A DNA stretch of 11,782 bases, taken from assembly GCA_937895695.1 (NCBI GenBank), contig CALBLM010000207.1, forward strand, positions 1 to 11,782, written 5' to 3'. The stretch comes from an uncultured Megasphaera sp. Its GTDB lineage: Bacteria; Bacillota; Negativicutes; Veillonellales; Megasphaeraceae. The notes below the pieces were generated by a model that saw nothing but the letters and a program-made list of their open reading frames with translations, was not told where the DNA came from and did not search any database. Below are positions 1-7,482 of the stretch, in pieces. Within the stretch, counting starts at the first letter, position 1. Every line of letters begins with the position of its first letter. The position numbers were made by a program, and so were the translations under genes.

Positions 1-30
1 TGGGAGGATAGGAAGCCGCTGATTAATAGG

Positions 31-65
31 AAAGACGCACTGGATATTTCCAGTGCGTCTTTTTT
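31..65 (+). terminator. Strong intrinsic terminator of the upstream unit
   Basis: A perfect 12-bp stem (33-44 with 49-60) closes a TATT loop and runs into a T-tract at 58-65. It ends whatever gene lies before the window. The first 30 bases hold stops in frame 2 (20-22) and frame 3 (9-11, 24-26), so a plus-strand gene could end here, but too little is visible to identify it. Confidence 0.9.
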
Positions 66-180
66 GTGCTTTTGTAGTTCGTGAAATGTGGTTCAAATCC
101 TATAAAATAAAAAGCGTTGAAATTTTAAACTACATGTAAAAAATGTACATCTAAATAATAGATTCATGAGCATATTATAC

Positions 181-209
181 TTGATAAAACGTTTAAATTT
201 GCTTACAAT
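181..209 (+). promoter_or_regulatory. Putative promoter of the ornithine decarboxylase gene
   Basis: TTGATA (181-186) and TACAAT (204-209) are separated by 17 bp, about 50 bp upstream of the start codon. The spacer contains the near-palindrome TAAAACGTTTAA (185-196), which recurs upstream of the liv operon, so an operator inside the promoter is possible. An alternative -10, TATAAT at 224-229, pairs with TTGCTT (199-204) only at a poor 19-bp spacing. The rest of the AT-rich gap (66-180) shows only a loose dyad, TACAT (131-135) and ATGTA (143-147), of unknown meaning. Confidence 0.55.
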
Positions 210-258
210 AAGGCTATAAAATTTATAATGAAAAGGAAGAGGATAAGGAGACGTAGAC

Positions 259-2391
259 ATGAAACATTTAAAGATAGCGTACAGCTTTGATGTGCAGTAT
301 TATTTTGTAGACAGTGACAGAGAGATTGTTCCGGTAGAACAAACAGATTTTACTGATGTGGCAGTTGCCGTACTATCAGACCAAGATTATGCATATATCG
401 ATAAAATTGATGCGACTGGATTTGGTATTCCTATTATGGTGATTATGCCAGGCGGTGAGAAACTGCCATCGCAATATGTTGACAAAGTAGACGCCGTGAT
501 TACAGAAGAAATGGTTAATAAAAGCCGCTGTATTGCAACGGCAGAACGATTGGCTAGTAATTATGAACAATTTGTCTTGCCGCCCTTTTTTGCGGATTTG
601 GTAGAATATGTGAGCGAAAAAAACAATCCTTTTGATTGCCCGGGCCATCAAGATGGTCTATTTTTCAAAAAACATCCGGCTGGACGATATCTTTATGATT
701 TTTATGGTCCTCATATTTTTCAATCGGATATTTGTAATGCCGACGTTACCCTTGGTGATTTACTGATTCATGAAGGACCGGCATTGGATGCGCAGGATAA
801 GACATATTTCGTGTTAAATGGCTCTTCCTCATCGAATAAGGTCGTTACGAATGCCTTGCTTACACCGGGAGATTTGGTGCTGTACGATCGCAATAACCAT
901 AAGTCTGTAGCCCTTGGCGCGTTGATTCAAGCCGGTGCAACGCCTGTCTATTTAGAAACAGCTCGTAACCCCTATGGATTTATCGGCGGTATTGATGCCC
1001 ATTGTTTTGATGAAACGTATTTGCGAAACTTAGCTGCCGAACGAGATCCAAAAAAAGCAAAAGAAAAACGCCCTTTTCGGTTAGCTGTGATTCAGTTAGA
1101 TACATATGACGGTACCTTGTATAATGCCAAGTATGTAGTCGATAAGATAGGACATCTGTGTGATTATATTTTGTTTGATTCTGCTTGGGCTGGATATGAA
1201 CAATTTATTCCTATGTTGAAGGATTGTTCGCCTTTATTACTGGATTTACATGAAGACGATCCGGGCATTATGGTTACGCAGTCTGTTCACAAACAACAGG
1301 CAGGATTTTCACAGGCCTCGCAGATTCATAAAAAGGACAATCATATTCATGGACAGGCTCGGTATTGCAATCACAAAACCTTTAATAACGCGTTTATGGC
1401 TAATGCATCGACGAGTCCTTTTTATCCCATGTTTGCCACGATTGCGGTGAATGCAAAAATTCATGCAGGAGAAGCAGGTCGAAGAATGTGGCGCGACTGT
1501 GTGAAATTGGGTATAGATGCACGAAAGAGTATTCTTAAACGCTGTAAGTATATCAAGCCTTTTATTGCACCTATTGTACATGGAAAACCTTGGCAAGATG
1601 GGGATACCGATGCAATGGCTGACGATATTGCGTATTTTACGTTTGAGCCGGGAGCTAAATGGCATGCTTTTGAAGGATATGGACCGGAACAGTATCGGGT
1701 AGATCCATGCAAATTATTGCTTACGACACCGGGAATTAATGCTGAAACGGGCGAGTATGAAGATTTCGGTATTCATGCCAATATTTTAGCTACGTATTTA
1801 CGTGGCAATGGTGTTATTCCGGAAAAATGCGATTTAAATTCTATCTTATTTTTGTTGACACCGGCAGAAAATCGCAATAAACTTCGATTTTTGACATCCC
1901 AGTTAGTCCGGTTTGAACGATTTGTCGATAACGATGTTCCCATGCAGGAAGTATTATTGGGGGTTTACAATTCCCATCCGGCACGGTATGCGGGCTATAC
2001 AATTCAGCAATTGTGTCAGGAAATGCATGATTTTTATAAAGAACGGAACGTAAAAGAACTACAGAAAAAATTGTTCCGTCGTGAATATTTCCCAGAATAT
2101 GTGATGAAACCGCAAGAGGCTCAGTATGCGTTTATTCGCGGCCAACGAGAACTAGTACCGCTCGATGAAATAGAAGGGCGTGTCGCGTTGGAAGGCGCTC
2201 TTCCGTATCCACCGGGTGTTTTATGCGTCGTTCCCGGAGAACGGTGGTCTCATACGGCAGTACAGTATTTTAAGGCATTAGAAGAAGGTTTAAATGAGCT
2301 TCCAGGCTTTGCATCGGAAATCCAGGGAGTATACTTGGAAAAAGAAAATGATGGACATATTCGTGCGTATGGTTATGTATTAAAGGAATAA
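259..2391 (+). CDS. speC: Ornithine decarboxylase (fold-I, PLP-dependent, SpeC/SpeF type)
   Basis: Decarboxylates L-ornithine to putrescine in the cytoplasm. The 710-residue protein has the full Orn/Lys/Arg decarboxylase layout: an N-terminal wing domain (about 1-105, with TDFTDVA), the large PLP domain (about 110-540), and a C-terminal domain (about 560-700). The PLP lysine is K345 in SVHKQQAGFSQ, and PGHQ near residue 128 and FEPGAKWH near 460 are typical. As I recall enterobacterial SpeC and SpeF, the match runs end to end, including the C-terminal LPYPPGVLCVVPGE, which makes ornithine the likeliest substrate. SpeC and SpeF cannot be told apart here; no putrescine antiporter (potE) is adjacent. 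The start follows TAAGGAG (244-250) with 8 nt spacing. It is monocistronic. Oddity: between Q179 and D180 about nine residues, normally an AAKVF-type helix, appear to be missing in frame. The close likeness to proteobacterial enzymes could reflect transfer. Confidence 0.93.
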   Translation: MKHLKIAYSFDVQYYFVDSDREIVPVEQTDFTDVAVAVLSDQDYAYIDKIDATGFGIPIMVIMPGGEKLPSQYVDKVDAVITEEMVNKSRCIATAERLASNYEQFVLPPFFADLVEYVSEKNNPFDCPGHQDGLFFKKHPAGRYLYDFYGPHIFQSDICNADVTLGDLLIHEGPALDAQDKTYFVLNGSSSSNKVVTNALLTPGDLVLYDRNNHKSVALGALIQAGATPVYLETARNPYGFIGGIDAHCFDETYLRNLAAERDPKKAKEKRPFRLAVIQLDTYDGTLYNAKYVVDKIGHLCDYILFDSAWAGYEQFIPMLKDCSPLLLDLHEDDPGIMVTQSVHKQQAGFSQASQIHKKDNHIHGQARYCNHKTFNNAFMANASTSPFYPMFATIAVNAKIHAGEAGRRMWRDCVKLGIDARKSILKRCKYIKPFIAPIVHGKPWQDGDTDAMADDIAYFTFEPGAKWHAFEGYGPEQYRVDPCKLLLTTPGINAETGEYEDFGIHANILATYLRGNGVIPEKCDLNSILFLLTPAENRNKLRFLTSQLVRFERFVDNDVPMQEVLLGVYNSHPARYAGYTIQQLCQEMHDFYKERNVKELQKKLFRREYFPEYVMKPQEAQYAFIRGQRELVPLDEIEGRVALEGALPYPPGVLCVVPGERWSHTAVQYFKALEEGLNELPGFASEIQGVYLEKENDGHIRAYGYVLKE

Positions 2392-2411
2392 TGATGTTCT
2401 AAAAGTAAAAT

Positions 2412-2451
2412 AAATCCTGCCTGATGGAAACAGCCAAAAGGCAGGATTTTT
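2412..2451 (+). terminator. Intrinsic terminator after ornithine decarboxylase
   Basis: An 11-bp perfect stem (AAATCCTGCCT at 2412-2422 with AGGCAGGATTT at 2439-2449) has a 16-nt loop and a short T-run (2447-2451). It begins 20 bp after the decarboxylase stop codon and isolates the gene from the liv operon. Confidence 0.85.
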
Positions 2452-2494
2452 GGTATATAAACAAGATAAAACTTTGATTTTTTAAGGAAAAACA

Positions 2495-2506
2495 TTAAAC
2501 GTTTAA
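2495..2506. promoter_or_regulatory. Palindromic motif TTAAACGTTTAA, candidate operator
   Basis: This is a perfect 12-bp palindrome about 60 bp upstream of the liv -35 box. Thirteen bases (AAACGTTTAAATT, 2497-2509) are identical to 187-199 inside the decarboxylase promoter. An 8-bp inverted repeat, ATTATTCC (2507-2514) and GGAATAAT (2552-2559), lies between it and the -35. A binding protein is inferred only; AT-rich chance similarity is possible. Confidence 0.3.
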
Positions 2507-2564
2507 ATTATTCCGATGCGATATAGTAAAAATAACTATGACTAACTTTTTGGAATAATAAGTA

Positions 2565-2592
2565 TTGACATTAAACTAAAAATCTCTATAAT
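2565..2592 (+). promoter_or_regulatory. Promoter of the T-box/liv operon
   Basis: Consensus TTGACA (2565-2570) and TATAAT (2587-2592) with a 16-bp spacer. The predicted transcription start is near 2599, so the transcript would open with the T-box leader. Confidence 0.85.
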
Positions 2593-2598
2593 AAGGAC

Positions 2599-2860
2599 AT
2601 GCAGCGAAAGTTGATAAATTATCCCCATATATAAAGACGAGGAACGAGATAAAAAAAACACAGATTCCTTATTCAGAGAGTCAGCGGTTGGTGTGAGCTG
2701 ATAAAGCCTGTGTTTGTATGTCACTCGTGAGTTCTCTTCGTGAATTGAGTAAGGAAGAGCGGAAGTCCCGTTATCGACAGTATAAGCAATGAGTATAATG
2801 CAGGGTGGTACCGCGTGACGACGCCCCTGTTTCCGAAGTAGGAAGCAGGAGCGATTTTTT
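2599..2860 (+). promoter_or_regulatory. T-box leader, predicted valine specifier
   Basis: A tRNA-sensing leader that should let transcription continue into the liv operon when the cognate tRNA is uncharged. The canonical T-box AGGGTGGTACCGCG lies at 2802-2815. Stem I is visible as a lower helix ACGAG (2644-2648) with CTCGT (2724-2728) and an upper helix AAACACAG (2656-2663) with CTGTGTTT (2708-2715). The apical part carries AGAGAG (2675-2680) and GGTTGGTGTGAGCTG (2686-2700). The 3' side of the internal loop (2716-2723) reads GTATGTCA. GTC at 2720-2722 followed by A fits the usual specifier rule (third base C, then a purine), giving Val, which matches a branched-chain amino acid transporter. 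The specifier assignment is inferred by hand folding; the T-box identity is secure. Confidence 0.92.
2822..2860 (+). terminator. T-box-controlled intrinsic terminator
   Basis: A 13-bp stem with one C-A mismatch and one G-U pair (2822-2834 with 2841-2853) is followed by a run of six T (2855-2860). Its 5' arm CGCCCC overlaps the sequence that can pair with AGGG and GCG of the T-box, giving the usual mutually exclusive antiterminator. Confidence 0.88.
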
Positions 2861-2912
2861 ATATAGGGGAAAGGTCACTGCAAGTTTTTATTGATATAAG
2901 GAGTGGAATAAG

Positions 2913-4064
2913 ATGAAGAAGAAATGGTTAGTTCGTTGCGTAGCAGCTAGTTTGGCTGTTATGATGACTGCAGCATTAGCTGGCTGCGGCGGAAGTAAGG
3001 ATAGTAATAGTGCCGGTGGAAAAACCGTTAAATTAGGCTTTATTACAGCGTATACAGGTCCGGGCGCTGCGTATGGTCAAGCTATGAAAGAAGGCGTTGA
3101 TTTAGCTGTTGAAGAAATCAATAAAGATCCGAATACAAAGGTTAAAATTGATTTAAAAACGTATGATACGAAATTAGATAAAACAGAAGCTATTAATGCG
3201 ACCAAGAAAGCTATTGAACAAGATAAAGTATTAGCTATTGAAGGTCCAATGACAACGGGTGAAGTTATGGCTGCTGGTCCGATTGCACAGCAGGATAAAG
3301 TCGTTGCTTTTACAACAGGTGGTACGGGTCCAGATGTTACCAATGTTGGTGATTATATTTTCCGTAATGCTATTCCTGGTAAATTGGCTATTCCGCAGAC
3401 CGTCGAAAAAGCACAGCAAAAATTAGGCTTTAAGAAAGTAGCTCTCTTGTATTCTAATAATAATGACCAGATGGTAGGCGAAAGCAAGATTTACCAGCAA
3501 GTATTTGCTGAAAAAGGCATTGAAGTCGTTGCAACAGAAACATTTGCTGATAAAGATACAGACTTCTCTGCACAGTTGACAAAGATTCAGGCTGCTAATC
3601 CGGATGTTATCGCTGTTGCCGGCTTATATCAAGAAGGCGCATTGATTGCTAAAAAAGCTCGTGAAATGGGTATGAATCAACCGATTATTGGTAACAATGG
3701 TTTCAACAGCCCAGAATACATTAAACAGGCTGGTGCCGCTGCTGATGGTACGATGGTTGCTACGCCGTGGAACCCGGAACGTCAAAGTGAAAAAGCACAG
3801 AACTTCCGTAAAGCATTTGTTGCTAAATATGGTCATGAACCAGATCAGTTCTCTGCACAGGCATATGATGCTATGTATATTATTCATGAAGCTGTTGAAC
3901 AGTCCGGTACAACAACAGATCGTAAAAAATTCCGTGATACGTTGGCTAAAATTAAAGACTTTGAAGGTGCTACTGGTAAATTCTCCTTTGATGATCATCG
4001 TGATCCTGCTATGGATTTGGATGTCTTGGTTATTAAAAATGGTAAATGGACACCGCTTTCGTAA
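2913..4064 (+). CDS. livJ: Branched-chain amino acid ABC transporter, substrate-binding lipoprotein
   Basis: Captures leucine, isoleucine or valine outside the cytoplasmic membrane and delivers it to LivHM. The 383-residue precursor has a lipoprotein signal peptide: KKK near the N-terminus, a hydrophobic stretch, and the lipobox LAGC with C25 as the lipidated residue, followed by a Gly/Ser-rich linker. The mature part starts KLGFITAYTGPGAAYGQAMK, the usual opening of the type-I periplasmic-binding (LivJ/LivK) fold, and continues with EGPMTTGEVMA, LYSNNNDQMVGE and FSAQAYDAMYI segments typical of the family. The start follows AAGGAG (2898-2903) with 9 nt spacing and lies about 50 nt after the T-box terminator. 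It is the first gene of livJHMGF, 39 bp before livH. Substrate preference among the three amino acids cannot be read from the sequence. Confidence 0.95.
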   Translation: MKKKWLVRCVAASLAVMMTAALAGCGGSKDSNSAGGKTVKLGFITAYTGPGAAYGQAMKEGVDLAVEEINKDPNTKVKIDLKTYDTKLDKTEAINATKKAIEQDKVLAIEGPMTTGEVMAAGPIAQQDKVVAFTTGGTGPDVTNVGDYIFRNAIPGKLAIPQTVEKAQQKLGFKKVALLYSNNNDQMVGESKIYQQVFAEKGIEVVATETFADKDTDFSAQLTKIQAANPDVIAVAGLYQEGALIAKKAREMGMNQPIIGNNGFNSPEYIKQAGAAADGTMVATPWNPERQSEKAQNFRKAFVAKYGHEPDQFSAQAYDAMYIIHEAVEQSGTTTDRKKFRDTLAKIKDFEGATGKFSFDDHRDPAMDLDVLVIKNGKWTPLS

Positions 4065-4103
4065 TGTAAGTGTCGTGTATTTGTCTTAGAAAGGAACATA
4101 ATC

Positions 4104-4985
4104 GTGTTTTTTCAGCAGCTTATAAATGGTTTAAACTTGGGAAGCGCCTATGCGGTCATTGCCATTGGGTATACGTTGGTATTTGGCGTACTGAATATTA
4201 TCAACATGGCTCATGGTGAAGTTTTCATGTTTGGCGCGTTTATTGGCTTAATGCTGGTAACACATGCAGGCTGCAATATTATTGTAGCTCTTATTGGTGC
4301 AATGGTTGGCGGTGCTATTTTGGGATTCTTCTTGGAATTCTTAGCACTGCGCCCGCTGCGCCGACGCAAAGTTACGCATTTGGCACCGCTAATCAGTACG
4401 ATTGGCGTATCTATCTTTTTGGAAAGTTTGGCTCTGCAAATTTGGGGGCCGCAAACGCAGTCTTTTCCAGCACAATTTGAAGGATCACTGATGGATGCAG
4501 GATTATTTAAAGTATCTACGATTCAAATTATCGGATTTGGTACAGCAGTTATTTTGATGATTCTCTTGACACTTCTTTTGGAAAAGACAAAGATTGGCAA
4601 AGCCATTCAGGCTACATCTGAAAATATTGAAACAGCAGGTCTTCTTGGTATTAATACAAGTCGTATTATTTCATTTACAGTTATGATTGCTTCTGCATTA
4701 GGTGCTGCAGCCGGTGTACTTGTAGGTCTTTCGTTTAATGCGATTGAACCGACAATGGGTATGACCATGGGATTCAAAGGATTGGCAGTTCTCATCATGG
4801 GCGGCTTAGGAAATATTCGTGGTGCTATGGCTGGCGGCTTTATCTTGGGCATTGCTGAAGTATTCAGTGTTGCCTATGGAGCGTCATCCTATCGAGATGC
4901 CGTTGCTTTTGGTATTATTATCCTTATCCTGTTTTTACGCCCTGAAGGGCTGTTTTCTAAAAAAGGAAAAGGAGGCAGACCGTAA
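4104..4985 (+). CDS. livH: Branched-chain amino acid ABC transporter permease LivH
   Basis: One of two membrane permeases forming the LIV channel. The 293-residue protein is hydrophobic, with about eight membrane segments, and opens with the family sequence INGLNLGSAYAVIAIGYTLV, then GVLNIINMAHGEVFM. The cytoplasmic EAA-like loop that docks on an ATPase is at about 165-188 (KAIQATSENIETAGLLGI). The start is GTG, chosen because AAAGGA (4090-4095) lies 8 nt upstream and the family N-terminus begins right there. The stop overlaps the livM start by one base (TAATG), suggesting translational coupling. Length is close to the E. coli protein of about 308 residues. Confidence 0.95.
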   Translation: MFFQQLINGLNLGSAYAVIAIGYTLVFGVLNIINMAHGEVFMFGAFIGLMLVTHAGCNIIVALIGAMVGGAILGFFLEFLALRPLRRRKVTHLAPLISTIGVSIFLESLALQIWGPQTQSFPAQFEGSLMDAGLFKVSTIQIIGFGTAVILMILLTLLLEKTKIGKAIQATSENIETAGLLGINTSRIISFTVMIASALGAAAGVLVGLSFNAIEPTMGMTMGFKGLAVLIMGGLGNIRGAMAGGFILGIAEVFSVAYGASSYRDAVAFGIIILILFLRPEGLFSKKGKGGRP

Positions 4986-5935
4986 TGGACGAATTGTTAA
5001 ATGGATATGTCCTGCAGGTGTTTGTCTTTGTCTGCATTAACTGTATTTTGGCATTATCCGTTTATATGACATTAAGTACAGGACAATTATCCTTAGGTAA
5101 TGCTGGTTTCATGAGTTTTGGTGCGTATACCTCTGCGATTTTAACTATGCAGGCTGGTGTACCCATGCCGATTAGTATTGTTATTGGCGGTCTTGTCGCT
5201 GCCGTTGTTGGTCTGATTATCGGTATTCCGACGACACGGCTTCGTGGTATGTACTTAGCGATTGCCACATTGGGATTTGGCGAAGTTGTCCGCGTCTTGG
5301 CATTGAATTTAAAAATCACCAACGGTGCATTGGGGTTATCAGGTATTCCGTCTATGACCGGTTCTCTTGGTGATATTGCCAGTGATTTAGGTTTGCTTGA
5401 TGCATTGGAAATGGATACACAGACAGCTGGTCAGTTGGGCATGTGTATTGTATTACTTATTATTGTACTCGTTATTTTAGTATTTTGGCATCGGTTGGAA
5501 CAATCTCGTATCGGCCGTGCCTTTGCCGCTATTAAAGCAGATGAACATGCTGCTGAATTGTCTGGCATTCACGTTGTGTATTACAAAATGGCCGCCTTTT
5601 TATTTAGTGCATTTTTTGCCGGTCTTGCCGGTGCCTTATTTGCACATACGGCTAACTTTATCAGCCCGACTGATTTTTCGTGGCATAAAGTCGTAGATGC
5701 TTTGTTGTATTGCGTATTTGGCGGCAGCAATGTCATGTGGGGTTCTCCGTTGGGGGCTGTTATTTTGACCATCTTGCCGGAAGTATTGCGAGATTTGGCT
5801 GAATACCGTGATATTATGTACGGCATTATGCTGGTTGCCTTGATGGCGTTCAGACCCGATGGTATTTTATCGTATGATGTTATGCGGCGGTTAGCGCAGC
5901 GACATCACCGCAGCCATGGGAAGGACGGTGTATAG
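4985..5935 (+). CDS. livM: Branched-chain amino acid ABC transporter permease LivM
   Basis: Second permease of the LIV channel, pairing with LivH. Its 316 residues are very hydrophobic. The family motif STGQLSLGNAGFMSFGAYTS is at about 31-50, followed by GIPTTRLRGMYLAIATLGFGE (about 80-100) and an EAA-type loop near 178-200 (RAFAAIKADEHAAELSGI). It is shorter than E. coli LivM (about 425 residues) because it lacks the extra N-terminal segment, as is common outside the enterics. The ATG overlaps the livH stop by one base. The C-terminal tail is basic and His-rich (RRLAQRHHRSH), facing the cytoplasm by inference. Confidence 0.95.
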   Translation: MDELLNGYVLQVFVFVCINCILALSVYMTLSTGQLSLGNAGFMSFGAYTSAILTMQAGVPMPISIVIGGLVAAVVGLIIGIPTTRLRGMYLAIATLGFGEVVRVLALNLKITNGALGLSGIPSMTGSLGDIASDLGLLDALEMDTQTAGQLGMCIVLLIIVLVILVFWHRLEQSRIGRAFAAIKADEHAAELSGIHVVYYKMAAFLFSAFFAGLAGALFAHTANFISPTDFSWHKVVDALLYCVFGGSNVMWGSPLGAVILTILPEVLRDLAEYRDIMYGIMLVALMAFRPDGILSYDVMRRLAQRHHRSHGKDGV

Positions 5936-5936
5936 T

Positions 5937-6701
5937 ATGCTATTGGAAGTACAGCATGTCATCAAACGATTTGGTGGTGTTACCGCTTCTTCTGATATTT
6001 CTTTTTCTGTGGATGAAGGGCAGATTTATGGTGTGATTGGACCGAATGGCGCAGGAAAAACGACGTTGTTCAATTTAATCACTGGTGTATACCAAGTCAC
6101 TGAAGGAGATATTCTGTTTCAGGGACAATCGATTGAAAAGAAAAAGCCGCATCAAATTACGGCATTGGGTATTGCGCGGACATTCCAAAATATCCGCTTG
6201 TTCCCACAAATGACTGTATTGGAAAACTGTTTGGTTGGCTGTCATACACAGCTGCATGCCGGCATTTGGGCGAGTGTATTCCATACACCGGCTCAACGGG
6301 AAGAAGAACGCAAAGCCCGTGAAGAAGCAAAAAAATTACTGCATTTTGTAGGACTTGATGAAGATTTAGACAGTATTGCTTCCTCCCTGCCCTATGGTAA
6401 ACAGCGAAAATTAGAAATAGCCCGTGCCATGTCTACGCATCCTAAATTATTATTGTTGGATGAACCGGCGGCCGGAATGAATGATAGTGAAACAGCCGGA
6501 CTTAGTACGTTAATTCGCGGATTGCGAGACACGTTCCATGTCAGCATTATTTTGATTGAACACGACATGAATTTGGTTATGCATTTGTGTGACCGCCTTT
6601 TGGTTGTTAATTTTGGTCAAAAGCTAGCAGAAGGAACGCCAAAAGAAATTCAGAACAATCCAGCTGTTATTGAAGCTTATCTAGGCAAGGAGGATGCGTA
6701 A
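5937..6701 (+). CDS. livG: Branched-chain amino acid ABC transporter ATP-binding protein LivG
   Basis: One of the two cytoplasmic ATPases driving LIV import. In the 254-residue form, Walker A is GPNGAGKT (35-42), the Q-loop glutamine is Q84, the signature is LPYGKQ (151-156, a LivG-type variant of LSGGQ), Walker B is LLLLDE (171-176), and the H-loop histidine is H209. AAGMN after Walker B is characteristic of LivG. The start at 5937 is preferred over an in-frame ATG at 5916: 5937 lies 11 nt after GGGAAGGA (5918-5925) and gives the usual MLLEV N-terminus, whereas the 5916 ATG has no ribosome site and overlaps livM by 20 bases. The gene starts one base after the livM stop and ends in a TAATG overlap with livF. 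Confidence 0.94.
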   Translation: MLLEVQHVIKRFGGVTASSDISFSVDEGQIYGVIGPNGAGKTTLFNLITGVYQVTEGDILFQGQSIEKKKPHQITALGIARTFQNIRLFPQMTVLENCLVGCHTQLHAGIWASVFHTPAQREEERKAREEAKKLLHFVGLDEDLDSIASSLPYGKQRKLEIARAMSTHPKLLLLDEPAAGMNDSETAGLSTLIRGLRDTFHVSIILIEHDMNLVMHLCDRLLVVNFGQKLAEGTPKEIQNNPAVIEAYLGKEDA

Positions 6702-7411
6702 TGCTGCTTGAATTACAACATATCGTTGCCGGATATGGGAACATTATCGCATTAAAAGATATTAGCTTATCTGTCCCAGAAGGTGCGATTGTATCCCTCA
6801 TTGGCGCTAATGGTGCTGGAAAATCGACGACGATGAAATCGATTATGGGTATTATCAAACCCAAAGAGGGAACGGTTATGTTTCAAGGAAAAAGTTTGGG
6901 ACATAAAAAATCGTATCAGGTTGTTCATGAAGGTATTTCATTGGTTCCTGAAGGCCGGCAAGTTTTGCAGAATATGAGTGTAGAAGATAATCTGTATTTA
7001 GGTGCGTATCAACGAAGTGATCGTAAAGGCATCGAAGAGGATATACAGAAAGTTTATAAGAAATTCCCGCGATTGCTAGAACGGAAAACACAGTATAGTG
7101 GTACCTTATCCGGTGGGGAACAACAAATGCTGGCTATCGGACGAGCTATGATGGCACGGCCTAAGCTTCTCTTGTTGGATGAACCATCTATGGGGTTGGC
7201 ACCGATTGTCGTACAAGAAATTTTTGATGTTATTCAAGACATTAATAAAGAAGGCACAACAATTTTATTGGTAGAACAAAATGCAAAAAAAGCATTACAG
7301 ATTGCTGATTATGCCTATGTCATGGAAACAGGACGTATTGTGTTGAATGGTAAAGCAGCAGACGTTGCGGCCAATCCACAAGTTACAGCAGCCTATTTGG
7401 GCGGTAAATAA
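6701..7411 (+). CDS. livF: Branched-chain amino acid ABC transporter ATP-binding protein LivF
   Basis: Second ATPase of the LIV transporter, acting as a heterodimer with LivG. The 236-residue length is normal for LivF. Walker A is GANGAGKS (35-42), the signature LSGGEQQ is at 136-142, and Walker B LLLLDE is at 156-161, followed by PSMGLAP, the LivF hallmark. The usual H-loop position reads VEQN (191-194) with Q instead of His, which is normal for LivF. LVPEGRQVLQNMSVEDNL (81-98) is the family's Q-loop/helical region. The ribosome site AAGGAGG (6687-6693) lies 7 nt before the ATG, inside the end of livG. Last gene of the operon. Confidence 0.95.
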   Translation: MLLELQHIVAGYGNIIALKDISLSVPEGAIVSLIGANGAGKSTTMKSIMGIIKPKEGTVMFQGKSLGHKKSYQVVHEGISLVPEGRQVLQNMSVEDNLYLGAYQRSDRKGIEEDIQKVYKKFPRLLERKTQYSGTLSGGEQQMLAIGRAMMARPKLLLLDEPSMGLAPIVVQEIFDVIQDINKEGTTILLVEQNAKKALQIADYAYVMETGRIVLNGKAADVAANPQVTAAYLGGK

Positions 7412-7425
7412 TCGAATAGAAATAC

Positions 7426-7469
7426 AAAAACCTCTTTGCTTGTCTTTAAAGACAGCAAAGAGGTTTTTT
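7426..7469. terminator. Bidirectional terminator between livF and metF
   Basis: A long hairpin pairs AAAACCTCTTTGC (7427-7439) with GCAAAGAGGTTTT (7455-7467), continued inward by the palindrome TGTCTTTAAAGACA (7441-7454) with one bulged T (7440). T-rich tails exist on both strands (T at 7464-7469; A at 7426-7430). It sits between convergent genes and can serve both. Confidence 0.9.
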
Positions 7470-7482
7470 ACTAGTATGCATA

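Noticed and set aside
181..200. CcpA (cre) site overlapping the decarboxylase promoter
   Set aside because: The AAACGTTT core is palindromic, but the flanks do not match the TGNAANCG...CA pattern closely enough.
2718..2720. ATG (Met) as the T-box specifier, tempting because of the methionine genes nearby
   Set aside because: It is followed by T rather than a purine, lies further from the lower helix, and the controlled operon is a branched-chain amino acid transporter; GTC followed by A fits better.
2542..2724. 60-codon minus-strand open frame
   Set aside because: It lies within the liv promoter and T-box leader on the opposite strand and has no recognisable product.
3624..3998. 124-codon minus-strand open frame
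   Set aside because: It is antisense to livJ, with composition dictated by livJ codon usage and no support as a gene.
3688..4089. 133-codon plus-strand open frame inside livJ
   Set aside because: It is an out-of-frame shadow of livJ with biased, low-complexity composition and no ribosome site.
5916..5936. Earlier ATG for LivG at 5916
   Set aside because: No ribosome site precedes it and it covers the Shine-Dalgarno-like GGGAAGGA that serves the 5937 start.
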